Positions 1 to 8,749 of a stretch of DNA of 64,000 nucleotides are shown here, in pieces (the first letter of the stretch is position 1; the number at the start of each line of letters is the position of its first letter). Position numbers and translations under genes: made by a program. The DNA comes from Streptomyces monashensis (GTDB lineage Bacteria; Actinomycetota; Actinomycetes; Streptomycetales; Streptomycetaceae), in assembly GCF_001866665.1 (NCBI RefSeq), contig NZ_MLYO01000040.1:1-64000 (forward strand). Direction: 5' to 3'. The notes under the pieces are model-generated. The model worked only from the letters and a program-made list of their open reading frames with translations, did no database searches and was not told the origin of the DNA.

Positions 1-22
1 CCCGCGCTTCCTAAAACACGGC

Positions 23-553
23 CTAGGGGCGGTAAAGGGCTTTGGCGCGCTCCATCTGGACGGCCCGGCCCTCCCCGAGGCACAGGAAGTAGTTCACCTG
101 CCAGGCCTGAGTGCTGGTTGCCTGACGACTGGTCGTGGTCACCCATGGCGGGTAGACGCGGAACCCTCGCTTCCCGCCGGTACCGTTCCTGGACACGATG
201 CCGCGCTCGCACAGCACCTCTCGCGGGAACACGAACTGCCCGAAACCGCCGCTGTCACGGCTACTGACGACGAAGAGGTCGACCCCGTCACCGGTATCGA
301 ACGGCCGGATCGGGCCTTCGGCCGACCGCAGCCACACGGTGACGAACTGGCCGGCCTTCGTCGGGGTGGTCTTGGCCACGCGGAACCGGACCGACAACCC
401 GTCGATCGTGAACCCGTGAGCCGCGTACTCGGCGCTCTCCGGTTCGGGCACCGGCTGCGAGCAGGCAAAGCCGCCTGGGTCGTACACCCGTGTCTTCGCT
501 GCCAGCAGATCACCGTGAAGCCCTGCCCAGGGCTGTTGCGCCGCCATGCTCAT
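23..553 (-). CDS. MepB family protein
   Basis: The 176-residue product carries the MepB family core in order: FRVAKTTPTKAGQFV at about residues 57-71, PIRPFD near 81, VDLFVVSSRD near 91, FGQFVFP near 104 and GKRGFRVYPPW at 127-137. MepB was named for its position beside mepRA, the regulator and MATE pump of Staphylococcus aureus; its biochemical role is unknown. No MATE pump or MarR gene lies nearby, so this is an orphan copy. The frame stays open upstream to 700, but similarity begins after residue 10 of the chosen start; two ATGs at 553 and 547 are candidates and I chose the outer one. The upstream 270 bases look non-coding. The family call is strong, the function unknown. Confidence 0.85.
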   Translation of the reverse strand: MSMAAQQPWAGLHGDLLAAKTRVYDPGGFACSQPVPEPESAEYAAHGFTIDGLSVRFRVAKTTPTKAGQFVTVWLRSAEGPIRPFDTGDGVDLFVVSSRDSGGFGQFVFPREVLCERGIVSRNGTGGKRGFRVYPPWVTTTSRQATSTQAWQVNYFLCLGEGRAVQMERAKALYRP

Positions 554-831
554 ATCCTGCCAGCACGCCCGCCACGCACCGTCGGGTGAGTGCCGCTCGT
601 CGAGGCGCGTATGGGCGCTGCCGCCGGCGCCACGCACACGAAGGCCCGCGCAGTGGGCCACCGGGCAGGAGGCCGCGGGCGGCGTTGCGCACTGCCGCAC
701 CCACCCACGGGCATACCACGGGCGTACGTCCCCGGGCCGATGCCGCGCGGGTGACGGCTCGTTAGTCTCACGGCATGCTCACCTCACCGGCCGACCCGCT
801 CGGCGCCGCCGTTCCCCGCAAGGAGTTGTCC

Positions 832-2028
832 GTGACGAGGAGAACGGCGGTCGCCGACTGGGCGTGCGGCGTGCTGTACCTCTTCCTGGTGCTGGTCCTG
901 CTGACGGCCGCACCGCGTGCCTCGGGCGTTCTGAACGCCGTCGGATGCCTGCTGGCGGCGAGTCTGCTGGCCGGGGTCGTGCGGCGGAGGCCGGCGGCGG
1001 CTCTGGCGCTGACGCTGGTCGGGGCCACCGCCGTGGTGGTCCTCCCGCACCGCCCCACCGCCATCGCGCTGACGTTGCAGGGGCAGGCGCCGTTCGTGTC
1101 GTTCGTGGCGGCCGACCTCGCCCTGGGGTGCATCGTCGCCACGCGGACCCGGCGGGCCGCCCTGGCCGCCGTGGTGCCGGCGTTCACCGTGCAGCTGCTC
1201 GTGATCAGCGTCTTCTCCCACGGGGACTTTCTGGTCCTCAACGGCGTCATCGGCCTGCTCGCACTGATCGCGTCCTGCGTGGTCGGGCTGCTGTTCCGCG
1301 AGCGCCGCGAGCATGCGGTGGCGCTGCGCGCGCAGGAGGTGGCTGAGGCCGTCACAGCCGAACGGCTGCGGATCGCACGGGAGTTGCACGACATGGTCGC
1401 GCACAGCATCGGCATCGTGACCATCCAGGCCGGGGTGGCCGGCCGGGTCATCGACACACAGCCCGGGGCGGCGCGCGAGGCGCTGCGGGCCATCGAGGAC
1501 ACGAGCAGGCAGACCCTGTCCGGCCTCCGCCGCACCCTGGTGGCGCTCCGCCGGGCGGACCCGGACACGACGGCCGTGGAGGGGCCGGCGGGCACGAGGG
1601 AGGACTCGCTCGCGCCCGCGCCGGGGCTCGCGGACCTCGCTCGGCTGGCAGCGGCCACCGCGGACGCGGGAGTACGGGTCGAGGTGCACGTCGGCGGGAA
1701 GCAGCGGCCGTTGCCGGCCGAACTCGACCTGGCCGCCTACCGTATCGTGCAGGAGGCGCTGACCAACGTGGTCCGCCACGCGGGCACCGGGGACTGCCGG
1801 GTGGCCGTCGACTACGGGGACGAGGAGCTGACGGTGGAGGTCGTCGACGACGGGCGGGGCGCCACCGGTCCCGGCCCCGGGCACGGCTTCGGGATCATCG
1901 GCATGCGCGAGCGGGCGGGGCTGTTGCACGGCCGGCTCAGCGCGGGGCCGCGTCCCGAGGGCGGCTTCCGGGTGGTGGCGCTGCTGCCGCTGCCGGAGTC
2001 CGTCGCGGCCGGAGCCGAGACCCGATGA
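832..2028 (+). CDS. Two-component sensor histidine kinase, HisKA_3 type
   Basis: Membrane sensor kinase of the NarL/DesK-like class, about 398 residues. The N-terminal half (roughly residues 8-150) is a run of hydrophobic helices. The dimerisation and phosphoacceptor helix reads RIARELHDMVAHS with His186. The ATPase domain shows EALTNVVRHA (Asn near 312), a DDGRG box near 340 and GFGIIGMRER. An ATG lies 57 bases upstream, but I chose the GTG at 832 because AAGGAG sits six bases before it. The stop overlaps the next gene as ATGA, so kinase and regulator are translationally coupled. The signal sensed cannot be told from sequence. Confidence 0.92.
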   Translation: MTRRTAVADWACGVLYLFLVLVLLTAAPRASGVLNAVGCLLAASLLAGVVRRRPAAALALTLVGATAVVVLPHRPTAIALTLQGQAPFVSFVAADLALGCIVATRTRRAALAAVVPAFTVQLLVISVFSHGDFLVLNGVIGLLALIASCVVGLLFRERREHAVALRAQEVAEAVTAERLRIARELHDMVAHSIGIVTIQAGVAGRVIDTQPGAAREALRAIEDTSRQTLSGLRRTLVALRRADPDTTAVEGPAGTREDSLAPAPGLADLARLAAATADAGVRVEVHVGGKQRPLPAELDLAAYRIVQEALTNVVRHAGTGDCRVAVDYGDEELTVEVVDDGRGATGPGPGHGFGIIGMRERAGLLHGRLSAGPRPEGGFRVVALLPLPESVAAGAETR

Positions 2029-2684
2029 GCATCCGGGTCGTCCTCGCCGACGACCAGCCGCTGGTGCGCTCCGGGCTGCGTGTCCTCATGGCCGATCACC
2101 CCGACCTGGAGGTGGTCGGCGAGGCCACCACCGGTGACGAGGCGGTCCGACTGACCGAGGAACTCGCCCCCGACGTCGTGGTGATGGACATCAGGATGCC
2201 CGGGACGGACGGCATCGAGGCCACCCGCCGGATCACGGCCGGCCCGACGGCGGCCCGGGTCCTCGTCCTGACCACGTTCGACGAGGACGACCATGTGTAC
2301 GGCGCGCTGCGGGCCGGAGCCGGCGGCTTCGTCGTCAAGGACATGGCGCTGGACGACATCCTCGGCGCGATCCGCGTCGTCGCCGCCGGAGACGCGTTGA
2401 TCGCGCCCGGCGTGACGCGCCGCCTGATCGCGGACTTCGTCGGCCGCCCCCTGACCGCGCCGGAACGGCGCGTCCCGCGTCTGGCGGGCATCACCGAGCG
2501 GGAACGCGAGGTGCTGGCCCTCGTCGGACGCGGTCGCTCGAACACCGAGATCGCGGAGGACCTCTTCATCACGGTCGCCACCACCAAGTCCCACGTCTCA
2601 CGCCTGCTCACCAAACTGGGCGCCCGTGACCGGGTCCAGCTCGTGATCACCGCGTACGAGACGGGGCTGGTCGAACCGTACTGA
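2025..2684 (+). CDS. Response regulator, NarL/LuxR family
   Basis: 219-residue partner of the upstream kinase, starting inside its stop codon. The receiver domain has the acidic pair in LADDQ, the phosphoacceptor Asp54 in VVMDIRMPG, the switch Thr at 82-83 in VLVLTTFDE, and Lys104 in FVVKDM. A linker leads to a LuxR-type helix-turn-helix at about 151-206, with ITEREREVLALVGRGRSN and TVATTKSHVSRLLTKL. It is expected to bind DNA after phosphorylation and probably regulates its own operon or nearby genes; no target can be assigned from sequence. Length and motifs are complete and normal for the family. Confidence 0.93.
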   Translation: MSIRVVLADDQPLVRSGLRVLMADHPDLEVVGEATTGDEAVRLTEELAPDVVVMDIRMPGTDGIEATRRITAGPTAARVLVLTTFDEDDHVYGALRAGAGGFVVKDMALDDILGAIRVVAAGDALIAPGVTRRLIADFVGRPLTAPERRVPRLAGITEREREVLALVGRGRSNTEIAEDLFITVATTKSHVSRLLTKLGARDRVQLVITAYETGLVEPY

Positions 2685-3016
2685 ACTCCACGGTCGCGCG
2701 GCGGCACCCGGCAGGAGTTCATCTCTCGGCTGCGCCGCACCCGTCACCCACCGAGCGCGGCGCTACTGGCGGACCGTGTTCGGCGAGCAGCTCACCCCGC
2801 GGGCCGCGGTGACCGTACCCAACCTGTAGGTCGGCGCGGGCGCCGGGTACAGAGGTGGCCAGCGGCCGGTGGGTTCACGGGCCTGACTCCGGGCGAACGC
2901 CCAGTTCAGGGGCGTGCGGTGGTGAGAACACCCTGGGCGCGGTAGGGAAAGCCCCCGGTGGGGAAAGGTGACTGGCAGGCTGTTTCGGCCGCAGCTCTGT
3001 TCCCAGACTCGTCTGC
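2685..3016 (+). other. Intergenic stretch with a possible short coding relic
   Basis: This 332-base region separates the response regulator from the desaturase. In one forward frame, a tail ending at 2829 reads RRYWRTVFGEQLTPRAAVTVPNL before a TAG, in segments, with good codon bias but no start. It looks like the 3' end of a lost gene, but I cannot name the family. The remainder, about 2830-3016, shows no gene and presumably holds the desaturase promoter. No clear Shine-Dalgarno precedes the desaturase ATG. Confidence 0.35.
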
Positions 3017-4090
3017 ATGACGATTCCCACCGACACCGCCCCGGCCACCCGCTCCCGTACGTCCGGCTCCGGCTCCGGCTCCGGCTCCGGCAGTGACTTC
3101 GCCCGGCTGTCCCGACGTGTCACCGAGGCGGGTCTGCTGGAGCGGCGCCCGGGCTACTACACGGCACGGCTCGGTCTGGTGATCGCCCTGCTGGCGGCCG
3201 GCTGGGGCGCCTTCCTCGCGCTCGGCGACACCTGGTGGCAGCTGGCGGTGGCCGCGTTCCTGGCATTGATGTTCGGGCAAGTGGCGCTGGTCGCACATGA
3301 CTTGGCGCACCGGCAGGTCTTCGGGAGTGCCCGCAGGAGTGAGATCTGGGGCCGGCTCTTCGGCAATCTCGGGATCGGCATGAGCTACGGCTGGTGGATG
3401 AACAAGCACACCCGCCATCACGCCAACCCCAACCACGAGGAGCTCGACCCCGATGTCTCCCCCGACATCCTGGTGTGGTCCACCGAGCAGGCGCGCAACA
3501 GCCGGGGGCCGGCCCGGCTCATCGGCGGGCACCAGGCGCTGCTGTTCTTCCCGCTGCTGACGCTGGAGGGGTTCAATCTGCATGTCTCCAGCGTCCGGGC
3601 GCTGCGTTCGCCGTCGATGAAGAAGCGGGGGCTGGAAGGCGTCCTGCTCTTCCTGCACATCGTGGCCTATGTGTCGGCGCTGTTCCTGGTGCTCTCCCCC
3701 GGCAAGGCGGTGGCGTTCCTCGCCGTCCACCAGTGCCTGTTCGGTGTCTACCTCGGCTGCACCTTCGCGCCGAACCACAAGGGCATGCCCACCTTCACCG
3801 GTGACGACCGGCCGGACTTCCTGCGCCGCCAGGTGCTCACCTCCCGCAACGTGCGCGGCGGACGGCTCACCGACGTGATGCTGGGCGGGCTCAACTACCA
3901 GATCGAGCACCACCTGTTCCCCAGCATGCCCACGCCGCATCTGCGCCGTGCCCAGGTCGTCGTGCGCGAGTACTGCGCCGAGATCGGGGTGCCGTACCAC
4001 GAGACCGGGCTCATCCGGTCCTACCGCGAGGCCCTCACCCACCTGCACCGGGTGGGAGAGCCCATCAGGCAGCGACGGAAGGAGTCCTGA
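3017..4090 (+). CDS. Membrane fatty acid desaturase
   Basis: 357-residue integral-membrane di-iron desaturase, expected to introduce double bonds into acyl chains of membrane lipids or acyl-CoA. All three histidine boxes are present: HDLAH at 94-98, HTRHH at 131-135 and QIEHH at 295-299, the last of the QxxHH type that marks front-end or acyl-CoA desaturases. Hydrophobic helices lie at about 50-93, 195-225 and 228-245. The N-terminus carries five Ser-Gly repeats (residues 17-26), a low-complexity tail not needed for catalysis and prone to length change. It is a single-gene unit with no redox partner beside it. Confidence 0.93.
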   Translation: MTIPTDTAPATRSRTSGSGSGSGSGSDFARLSRRVTEAGLLERRPGYYTARLGLVIALLAAGWGAFLALGDTWWQLAVAAFLALMFGQVALVAHDLAHRQVFGSARRSEIWGRLFGNLGIGMSYGWWMNKHTRHHANPNHEELDPDVSPDILVWSTEQARNSRGPARLIGGHQALLFFPLLTLEGFNLHVSSVRALRSPSMKKRGLEGVLLFLHIVAYVSALFLVLSPGKAVAFLAVHQCLFGVYLGCTFAPNHKGMPTFTGDDRPDFLRRQVLTSRNVRGGRLTDVMLGGLNYQIEHHLFPSMPTPHLRRAQVVVREYCAEIGVPYHETGLIRSYREALTHLHRVGEPIRQRRKES

Positions 4091-4135
4091 CGATCCACCG
4101 GATCGGATGGGTGAGGCCGCCCGGACACCGGCACG

Positions 4136-5355
4136 TCAGTCGGCCCGCACGCGCGGTGTCCAGCGCGCGGTGTCCAGCGCGCCTTCCCAGCGGGCCACGG
4201 CGAACGCGGCCACGCAGTTCCCGAGGAGGTTGGTGGTCACGCGCATCGAGTCCATGATGCGGTCCACACCGAGCAGCAGGGCGACGGCCCCGGCGGGGAC
4301 GACCCCGAGCGCGGAGGCGGTCGCCGACAGGGCGAGGAACGCCGAGCCCGGCACGCCCGCCATGCCCTTGCTGGTGAACATGAGCATCAGCACGACGGTA
4401 ATCGCCGGCCGATGGAGAGGTCGACGCCCACCGCCTGGGCCATGAACAGCGTGGCGACGGACAGGTAGATCGAGGTGCCGTCGAGGTTGAAGGAGTAGCC
4501 GGTGGGCAGGACGAGGCCGACGACGTCGTCGCGGCAGCCGGCGTGACGCAGTTTCTGCATCATGCGGGGCATGACCGTCTCGCTGGAGGCGGTGCCCAGG
4601 GCGAGCACCAGTTCCTCGCGGGTGTAGCGGACGAACCTCCGCAGGCTCAGCCCGGTGAACGCCTTCAGCGCCCCCGCGAGCAGGGCGAGGAACAGCACGG
4701 CGACGCCGTAACAGACCGCGATCAGCTTGCCGTAGGTCGACATGGCGCCCAGGCCGTACTGACCGACCAGGTGGGCGGTCGCACCGAAGACCGCGAGGGG
4801 CGCGAGCCGCATGACGAAGCCGACGATCGCGAAGACGACCTCCTGCACCTGCTCGGCGGCCGGCAGGATCGCGGGCACCTTGGTGTGCCCGAGGTGCAGC
4901 AGGGCCGCGCCCACCAGGCAGGCCAGGACGAGGACTTGGAGCAGGGAGTTGTCGGCGAACGCCCCCACCGCGCTCTCGGGCAGCGAGTGCAGGACGAACT
5001 GGCCGGTGGACGGCAGGGATCCGCCGCCGGTCTGCGCGTCGACGGCCGAGGCGTCGAGCCGGGAGGGATCCACGTGCCTGCCCGCGCCGGGCCGGACGAC
5101 GTTGCCCGCGACCAGGCCGATCAGCAGGGCGAACGTCGTCGCCACCTCGAACCAGAGCAGCGCCTTGACGCCGATGCGGCCCAACGCCCGCAGGTTGCCG
5201 GCCTTGGCGATGCCGGTGACCGCCACGCAGTACACCAGGGGTGCGATGACGGCCTTGATGAGCCGCACGAACCCGTCGCCGAGCAGGTGAACGGCGGTGC
5301 CCACGTCGGGCCGGAGGCCCCCGACGACGACTCCGAGCACCAGGGCACAGGCCAC
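4136..5355 (-). pseudogene. Frameshifted dicarboxylate/cation symporter (DctA/GltP family)
   Basis: The frame from 5355 encodes the transporter up to the unwound TM7 and TM8 hairpin (GTASSETVMPRMM, then GYSFNLDGTSIYLS) and ends in VGVDLSIGRR at about 4412. The rest, starting ITVVLMLMFTSKGMAGVPGS, continues in another frame to 4136. Restoring one base near 4400-4412 gives the family sequence SIGRQITVV. The 5' end is also weak: the frame reads LLRTSLFTQVACALVLG between the stop of gap and the GTG at 5355, but no start codon or ribosome site precedes TM1. It lies directly downstream of gap in the same direction. Family members import C4-dicarboxylates or glutamate with protons or sodium. It is either inactive or carries a sequencing indel. 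Confidence 0.8.
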
Positions 5356-5394
5356 CTGGGTGAACAGCGAGGTGCGTAAGAGACGTAGTGCGCG

Positions 5395-6393
5395 TCAGGC
5401 GGTGGCGAGGAGTTCGAGGGTGTCGATCACGCGGTTCGAGAAGCCCCACTCGTTGTCGTACCAGGCGACCACCTTGACGTGCCGTCCGTCGACGCGGGTG
5501 AGGGCCGAGTCGAAGATCGAGGAGGCCGGGTTGCCGGTGATGTCCGAGGACACGAGCGGGTCCTCGGAGTACTCGAGGATGCCGGCCAGCGGGCCCTGTG
5601 CCGCGGTGCGGTAGGCCGTCAGGACGTCGTCGCGGGTGACGTCGCGGCGGACGGTGGTGTTGAGTTCGACGAGGGAGCCCACGGGGACCGGCACCCTGAT
5701 GGAGTCGCCGGACAGCCTGCCGTCGAGGCCCGGCAGCACGAGGCCGATCGCCTTGGCGGCGCCGGTCGTGGTCGGCACGATGTTCACGGCGGCGGCACGG
5801 GCGCGGCGGGCGTCGCGGTGCGGACCGTCCTGGAGGTTCTGTTCCTGGGTATAGGCGTGCACGGTCGTCATGAACCCGTGCTCGATACCGGCGAGTTCGT
5901 CGAGGACGGCGGCCAGGGGCGCGAGCGCGTTGGTGGTGCAGGAGGCGTTCGAGACGACGGTGTGCAGGGCCGGGTCGTAGGCGTCGGTGTTGACGCCGTA
6001 GGCGAGTGTGACGTCGGCGCCGTCCGAGGGCGCGCTGACGAGGACCTTCCGGGCGCCCGCGTCGAGATGGGCGCGTGCGGCCTTGGCCGAGGTGAAGCGG
6101 CCGGTCGACTCCAGCACGAGGTCCACTCCGAGGCCGGCCCACGGCAGCCGTGCCGGTTCACGCTCGGCGAGCACCCGGATCCGGCGGCCGTCCACGACGA
6201 GGTCGTCCCCGTCTGCGGCCACCGGGCGGCCGAGCCGACCGGACGTGCTGTCGTAGGCGAGGAGCCGGGCCAGGGCGGTGGGTTCGGTGAGGTCGTTGAC
6301 GGCGACGACCTCAAGACAGCTGTCGCGTTCCAGCAGCGCGCGCAGCACGTTGCGTCCGATGCGGCCGAATCCGTTGATGGCGATGCGCGTCAC
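5395..6393 (-). CDS. gap: Glyceraldehyde-3-phosphate dehydrogenase, type I
   Basis: 332-residue glycolytic enzyme that converts glyceraldehyde 3-phosphate, phosphate and NAD to 1,3-bisphosphoglycerate. The Rossmann motif INGFGRIGR begins at residue 6, the catalytic Cys152 sits in SNASCTTN, the activating His is in TTVHAYTQEQ, and the C-terminal WYDNEWGFSNR is intact. It is not in the usual pgk-tpi operon, so it is probably a secondary paralog. The broken dicarboxylate transporter follows within 40 bases and a GlxA-type regulator lies upstream in the same direction; the regulator may act here. The start is the ATG giving MTRIAINGFG. Confidence 0.95.
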   Translation of the reverse strand: MTRIAINGFGRIGRNVLRALLERDSCLEVVAVNDLTEPTALARLLAYDSTSGRLGRPVAADGDDLVVDGRRIRVLAEREPARLPWAGLGVDLVLESTGRFTSAKAARAHLDAGARKVLVSAPSDGADVTLAYGVNTDAYDPALHTVVSNASCTTNALAPLAAVLDELAGIEHGFMTTVHAYTQEQNLQDGPHRDARRARAAAVNIVPTTTGAAKAIGLVLPGLDGRLSGDSIRVPVPVGSLVELNTTVRRDVTRDDVLTAYRTAAQGPLAGILEYSEDPLVSSDITGNPASSIFDSALTRVDGRHVKVVAWYDNEWGFSNRVIDTLELLATA

Positions 6394-6501
6394 GGGTGGT
6401 GTCCCTCCGGTTGGTCACTGCGGGCCACCACCAGCGTCGCGTGCGGCGTCCGGCCGTGGCAGTGTCCGGAGCGCCATGGTTCGCAAGGATCGCGCCACAC
6501 C

Positions 6502-6521
6502 CGCAACACCTCGCAACACCT
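6502..6521. repeat. 10-bp tandem repeat upstream of gap
   Basis: The sequence CGCAACACCT occurs twice head to tail, about 110 bases before the gap start codon and inside the 163-base gap between the AraC-type gene and gap. Tandem direct repeats of this size are typical AraC-family binding sites, so this is a candidate operator for the adjacent regulator. This is inference only. Confidence 0.35.
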
Positions 6522-6556
6522 CTCTCGCGGTGCTTCTCACCCCGGCCCCCGCCGGG

Positions 6557-7513
6557 TCATTCGCCGCGGGTGAAGGTGCGCCGGTACTCGCTCGGGGTGG
6601 TGCCGAGGATCTGCTGGAAGTGCAGGCGCAGATTGGCGCCGGTGCCGAGTCCGACGTCGACGGCGATCTGCTCGATGCCGCGCTCGGAGCGTTCGAGCAG
6701 TTCGCGGGCCAGGTCGATGCGGGCGCGCATGACCCACTGCATCGGCGTGTAGCCGGTGTCCTCCACGAAGCGCCGGGAGAAGGTGCGCGGGGAGACGGCC
6801 GCGTGCCGGGCGAGCACGGCGAGGCTGAGGGGTTCGCCGAGCCGGTGCAGAGCCCATTCGCGGGTCGCGGCGAACCGTTCGCCGAGCGGCTCGGGCACGC
6901 TGCGCGGCACGTACTGGGCCTGGCCGCCGCTGCGATAGGGGGCGGCGACCAGACGCCGGGCGGCGTGGTTGGACGCGGCGACGCCGAGGTCGCCGCGGAG
7001 GATGTGCAGGCACAGGTCGATGCCGGAGGCGGCGCCGGCCGAGGTGAGGACGCTGCCCTCGTCGACGAACAGCACGTTCTCGTCCACCTGGACCAGCGGA
7101 TGCCTGGCCGCGAGTGCCCGTGTGTAGTGCCAGTGCGTCGTCGCGCGCCGACCGTCGAGGAGACCGGTGGCGGCGAGGGCGAAGGCGCCCGTGGAGATGG
7201 CCGCGAGGCGCGCGCCCCGGGCGTGGGCGGCGCGGAGCGCGTCGATGACGGCCGGCGGTGGGTCCTCGCGGTCCGGGAGCCGGTAGCCGGGGAGGAAGAC
7301 GATGTCGGCCCAGGCGAGCGCGTCGAGGCCGTGCGCGACGTGGTACGACAGCCCGTCGCCGCCGGTCACCAGACCGGGCGCCGCGCCGCACACCCGCACC
7401 TCGTACGGCATGCTCGCCCGGGTCGTGAACACCTGCGCGGGGATGCCGACATCGAGCGGCTTCGCACCGTCGAGCACGAGGACGGCGACGCGACGCAGAC
7501 GGGAGGCGGACAC
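6557..7513 (-). CDS. GlxA-type transcriptional regulator (DJ-1/PfpI domain plus AraC HTH)
   Basis: 318 residues in two parts. Residues 8-165 form a DJ-1/PfpI-like domain (VLVLDGAKPLDVGIPAQVF, then IVFLPGYR); the nucleophile-elbow position reads AISTGAF, with Ser107-Thr108 where the enzymes have Cys, so the domain should sense a ligand rather than act as a hydrolase. Residues 225-312 hold an AraC double helix-turn-helix (LAVLARHAAVSPRTFSRRF, then IEQIAVDVGLGTGANLRLHF). It lies just upstream of gap on the same strand with a tandem repeat between them. Ligands of this family include betaine- and carnitine-type metabolites; here the ligand is unknown. Confidence 0.9.
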   Translation of the reverse strand: MSASRLRRVAVLVLDGAKPLDVGIPAQVFTTRASMPYEVRVCGAAPGLVTGGDGLSYHVAHGLDALAWADIVFLPGYRLPDREDPPPAVIDALRAAHARGARLAAISTGAFALAATGLLDGRRATTHWHYTRALAARHPLVQVDENVLFVDEGSVLTSAGAASGIDLCLHILRGDLGVAASNHAARRLVAAPYRSGGQAQYVPRSVPEPLGERFAATREWALHRLGEPLSLAVLARHAAVSPRTFSRRFVEDTGYTPMQWVMRARIDLARELLERSERGIEQIAVDVGLGTGANLRLHFQQILGTTPSEYRRTFTRGE

Positions 7514-7583
7514 GGCGACCAGGGTACGAGAGAGGTGCGAGGGGCGCGGGCGCCGGTCGTCGGGGCGGCTGGGCGGGGTGGGG

Positions 7584-8249
7584 TCAGCCGGCCGTACGGC
7601 GCAGGACGAGGCAGGCGAAGCCGAAGACGTCGCGGTGGACGCGCAGCCACTCCTCGCGGTGGACGGTGGCTGCTTCGAGTGCTTCCTCGGCGTCGGGGTC
7701 GTCCGGGTGGTCCAGGGCCCAGGACGCCAGTGATCCGGTCCAGGACCACTCGTAGTCGTCCAGTTCCTGACGGGTGCTCACATGCCCGTGGACAGGGGTC
7801 CAGCCGTCGGCGACCACCCGGTCCACGGTGGTGGGCAGGTCGGCGAACTCGCCGAGCATCTTGACGGCCTCCTGGCTCGGTTCGCACTCCCAGATGCCCT
7901 CGCCGACGAGGCCCTGGCCGCCGGGAGCCAGGTGGGTGCGCGCCGCCGCCAGGGTGGGCAGCAGTCCGCCGAAGGCATGCGTGACGCCGACGCCGAGGAC
8001 GAGGTCGTAGGTGTCGGCGGCGCGGAAGACGGCGGCGTCCTTGCGGTGCAGGGTGAGGCGGTCGCGCACGCCGAGTTCCGTGGCGCGCTCACCGGCCCGG
8101 ACCAGCGCGCCCGCGGAGAGGTCCACGCCGTCCGCACGGACACCGGGGTAGTCGGCCAGGGCGGGCACCAGCCACTCGCCGGTGCCGCAGCCGAGGTCGA
8201 GGGCGCGGGCGTCCGCGCGATGGAGAGCGCGCTGGAGGAGCCGGTGCAC
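7584..8249 (-). CDS. Class I SAM-dependent methyltransferase, start uncertain
   Basis: The 221-residue open part has the SAM-binding motif ALDLGCGTGEW at about 16-26, an acidic residue in DGVDLSAGA, and YDLVLGVGVTHAFGG as the motif IV region. The conserved N-terminus of such proteins reads on upstream in the same frame (DLISRHAHADHPIAAPLGD), so the GTG at 8249 is probably not the true start. No ATG, GTG or TTG occurs in that upstream stretch before an in-frame stop near 8390. A GTG at about 8316 is out of frame by one, suggesting a single-base lesion at the 5' end. Substrate unknown. It may be transcribed alone, ahead of the AraC-type gene. Confidence 0.8.
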   Translation of the reverse strand: MHRLLQRALHRADARALDLGCGTGEWLVPALADYPGVRADGVDLSAGALVRAGERATELGVRDRLTLHRKDAAVFRAADTYDLVLGVGVTHAFGGLLPTLAAARTHLAPGGQGLVGEGIWECEPSQEAVKMLGEFADLPTTVDRVVADGWTPVHGHVSTRQELDDYEWSWTGSLASWALDHPDDPDAEEALEAATVHREEWLRVHRDVFGFACLVLRRTAG

Positions 8250-8319
8250 CGAGGTGTCGCCGAGGGGCGCGGCGATCGGGTGGTCCGCGTGAGCATGGCG
8301 GGAGATCAGGTCACGGTTC

Positions 8320-8749
8320 GCCCCGGGAGCACGCTGGCAGGCCCCACCGATGCAGCAACGTGATGGTGGAGATCACCCGTTGGTGTGCCCGCTGACGGAA
8401 GCGCGGCCGGTCGTCATCCCGGCCCCGCCAGGTCCCGCGGGGCCGCGACCAGATGGACAGCCGGCGCCCGGGGGCGGTACGGCCGCGCCCGGCTCAGCTG
8501 GGCCGGCCCAGGCACGGTCGAGGTGGTCGAGGCATACGGCGCGCGCCGCCGGACCACCAGGCCGGATCCCTCCAACGTGCCGAGTCAGCAAGGCTGTTCA
8601 GAGAAGTGGCAGATCACGGACCTGGCTGCTCCGGGCCACCGGCGACGGCCGTCCGGGGCCGGTCGGACACGGCACCGGGCCCCGCCGGTGGTGAACCGAC
8701 GGGGCCCGCTGTCCTGGAACTCCGGGAGACGTACGACCGTTGACCCTGG
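8320..8749. other. Intergenic region without a convincing gene
   Basis: About 430 bases between the methyltransferase and argG. Several frames are open, but none has consistent codon bias, a ribosome site or recognisable similarity. The right end holds the argG terminator hairpin. The centre (about 8560-8640) is less G+C-rich than its surroundings, and I see nothing interpretable in it. Confidence 0.4.
8676..8708 (-). terminator. Rho-independent-type hairpin after argG
   Basis: CGGGCCCC at 8676-8683 pairs perfectly with GGGGCCCG at 8701-8708 around a 17-base loop. It lies about 40 bases past the argG stop on the minus strand. There is no U tract, which is usual for streptomycete hairpin terminators. 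Confidence 0.55.

Noticed and set aside
4136..6142. Long minus-strand open frame of over 660 codons spanning the transporter and gap genes
   Set aside because: It is the shifted frame of two better-supported genes; only its last about 90 codons (the symporter tail) are real coding sequence.
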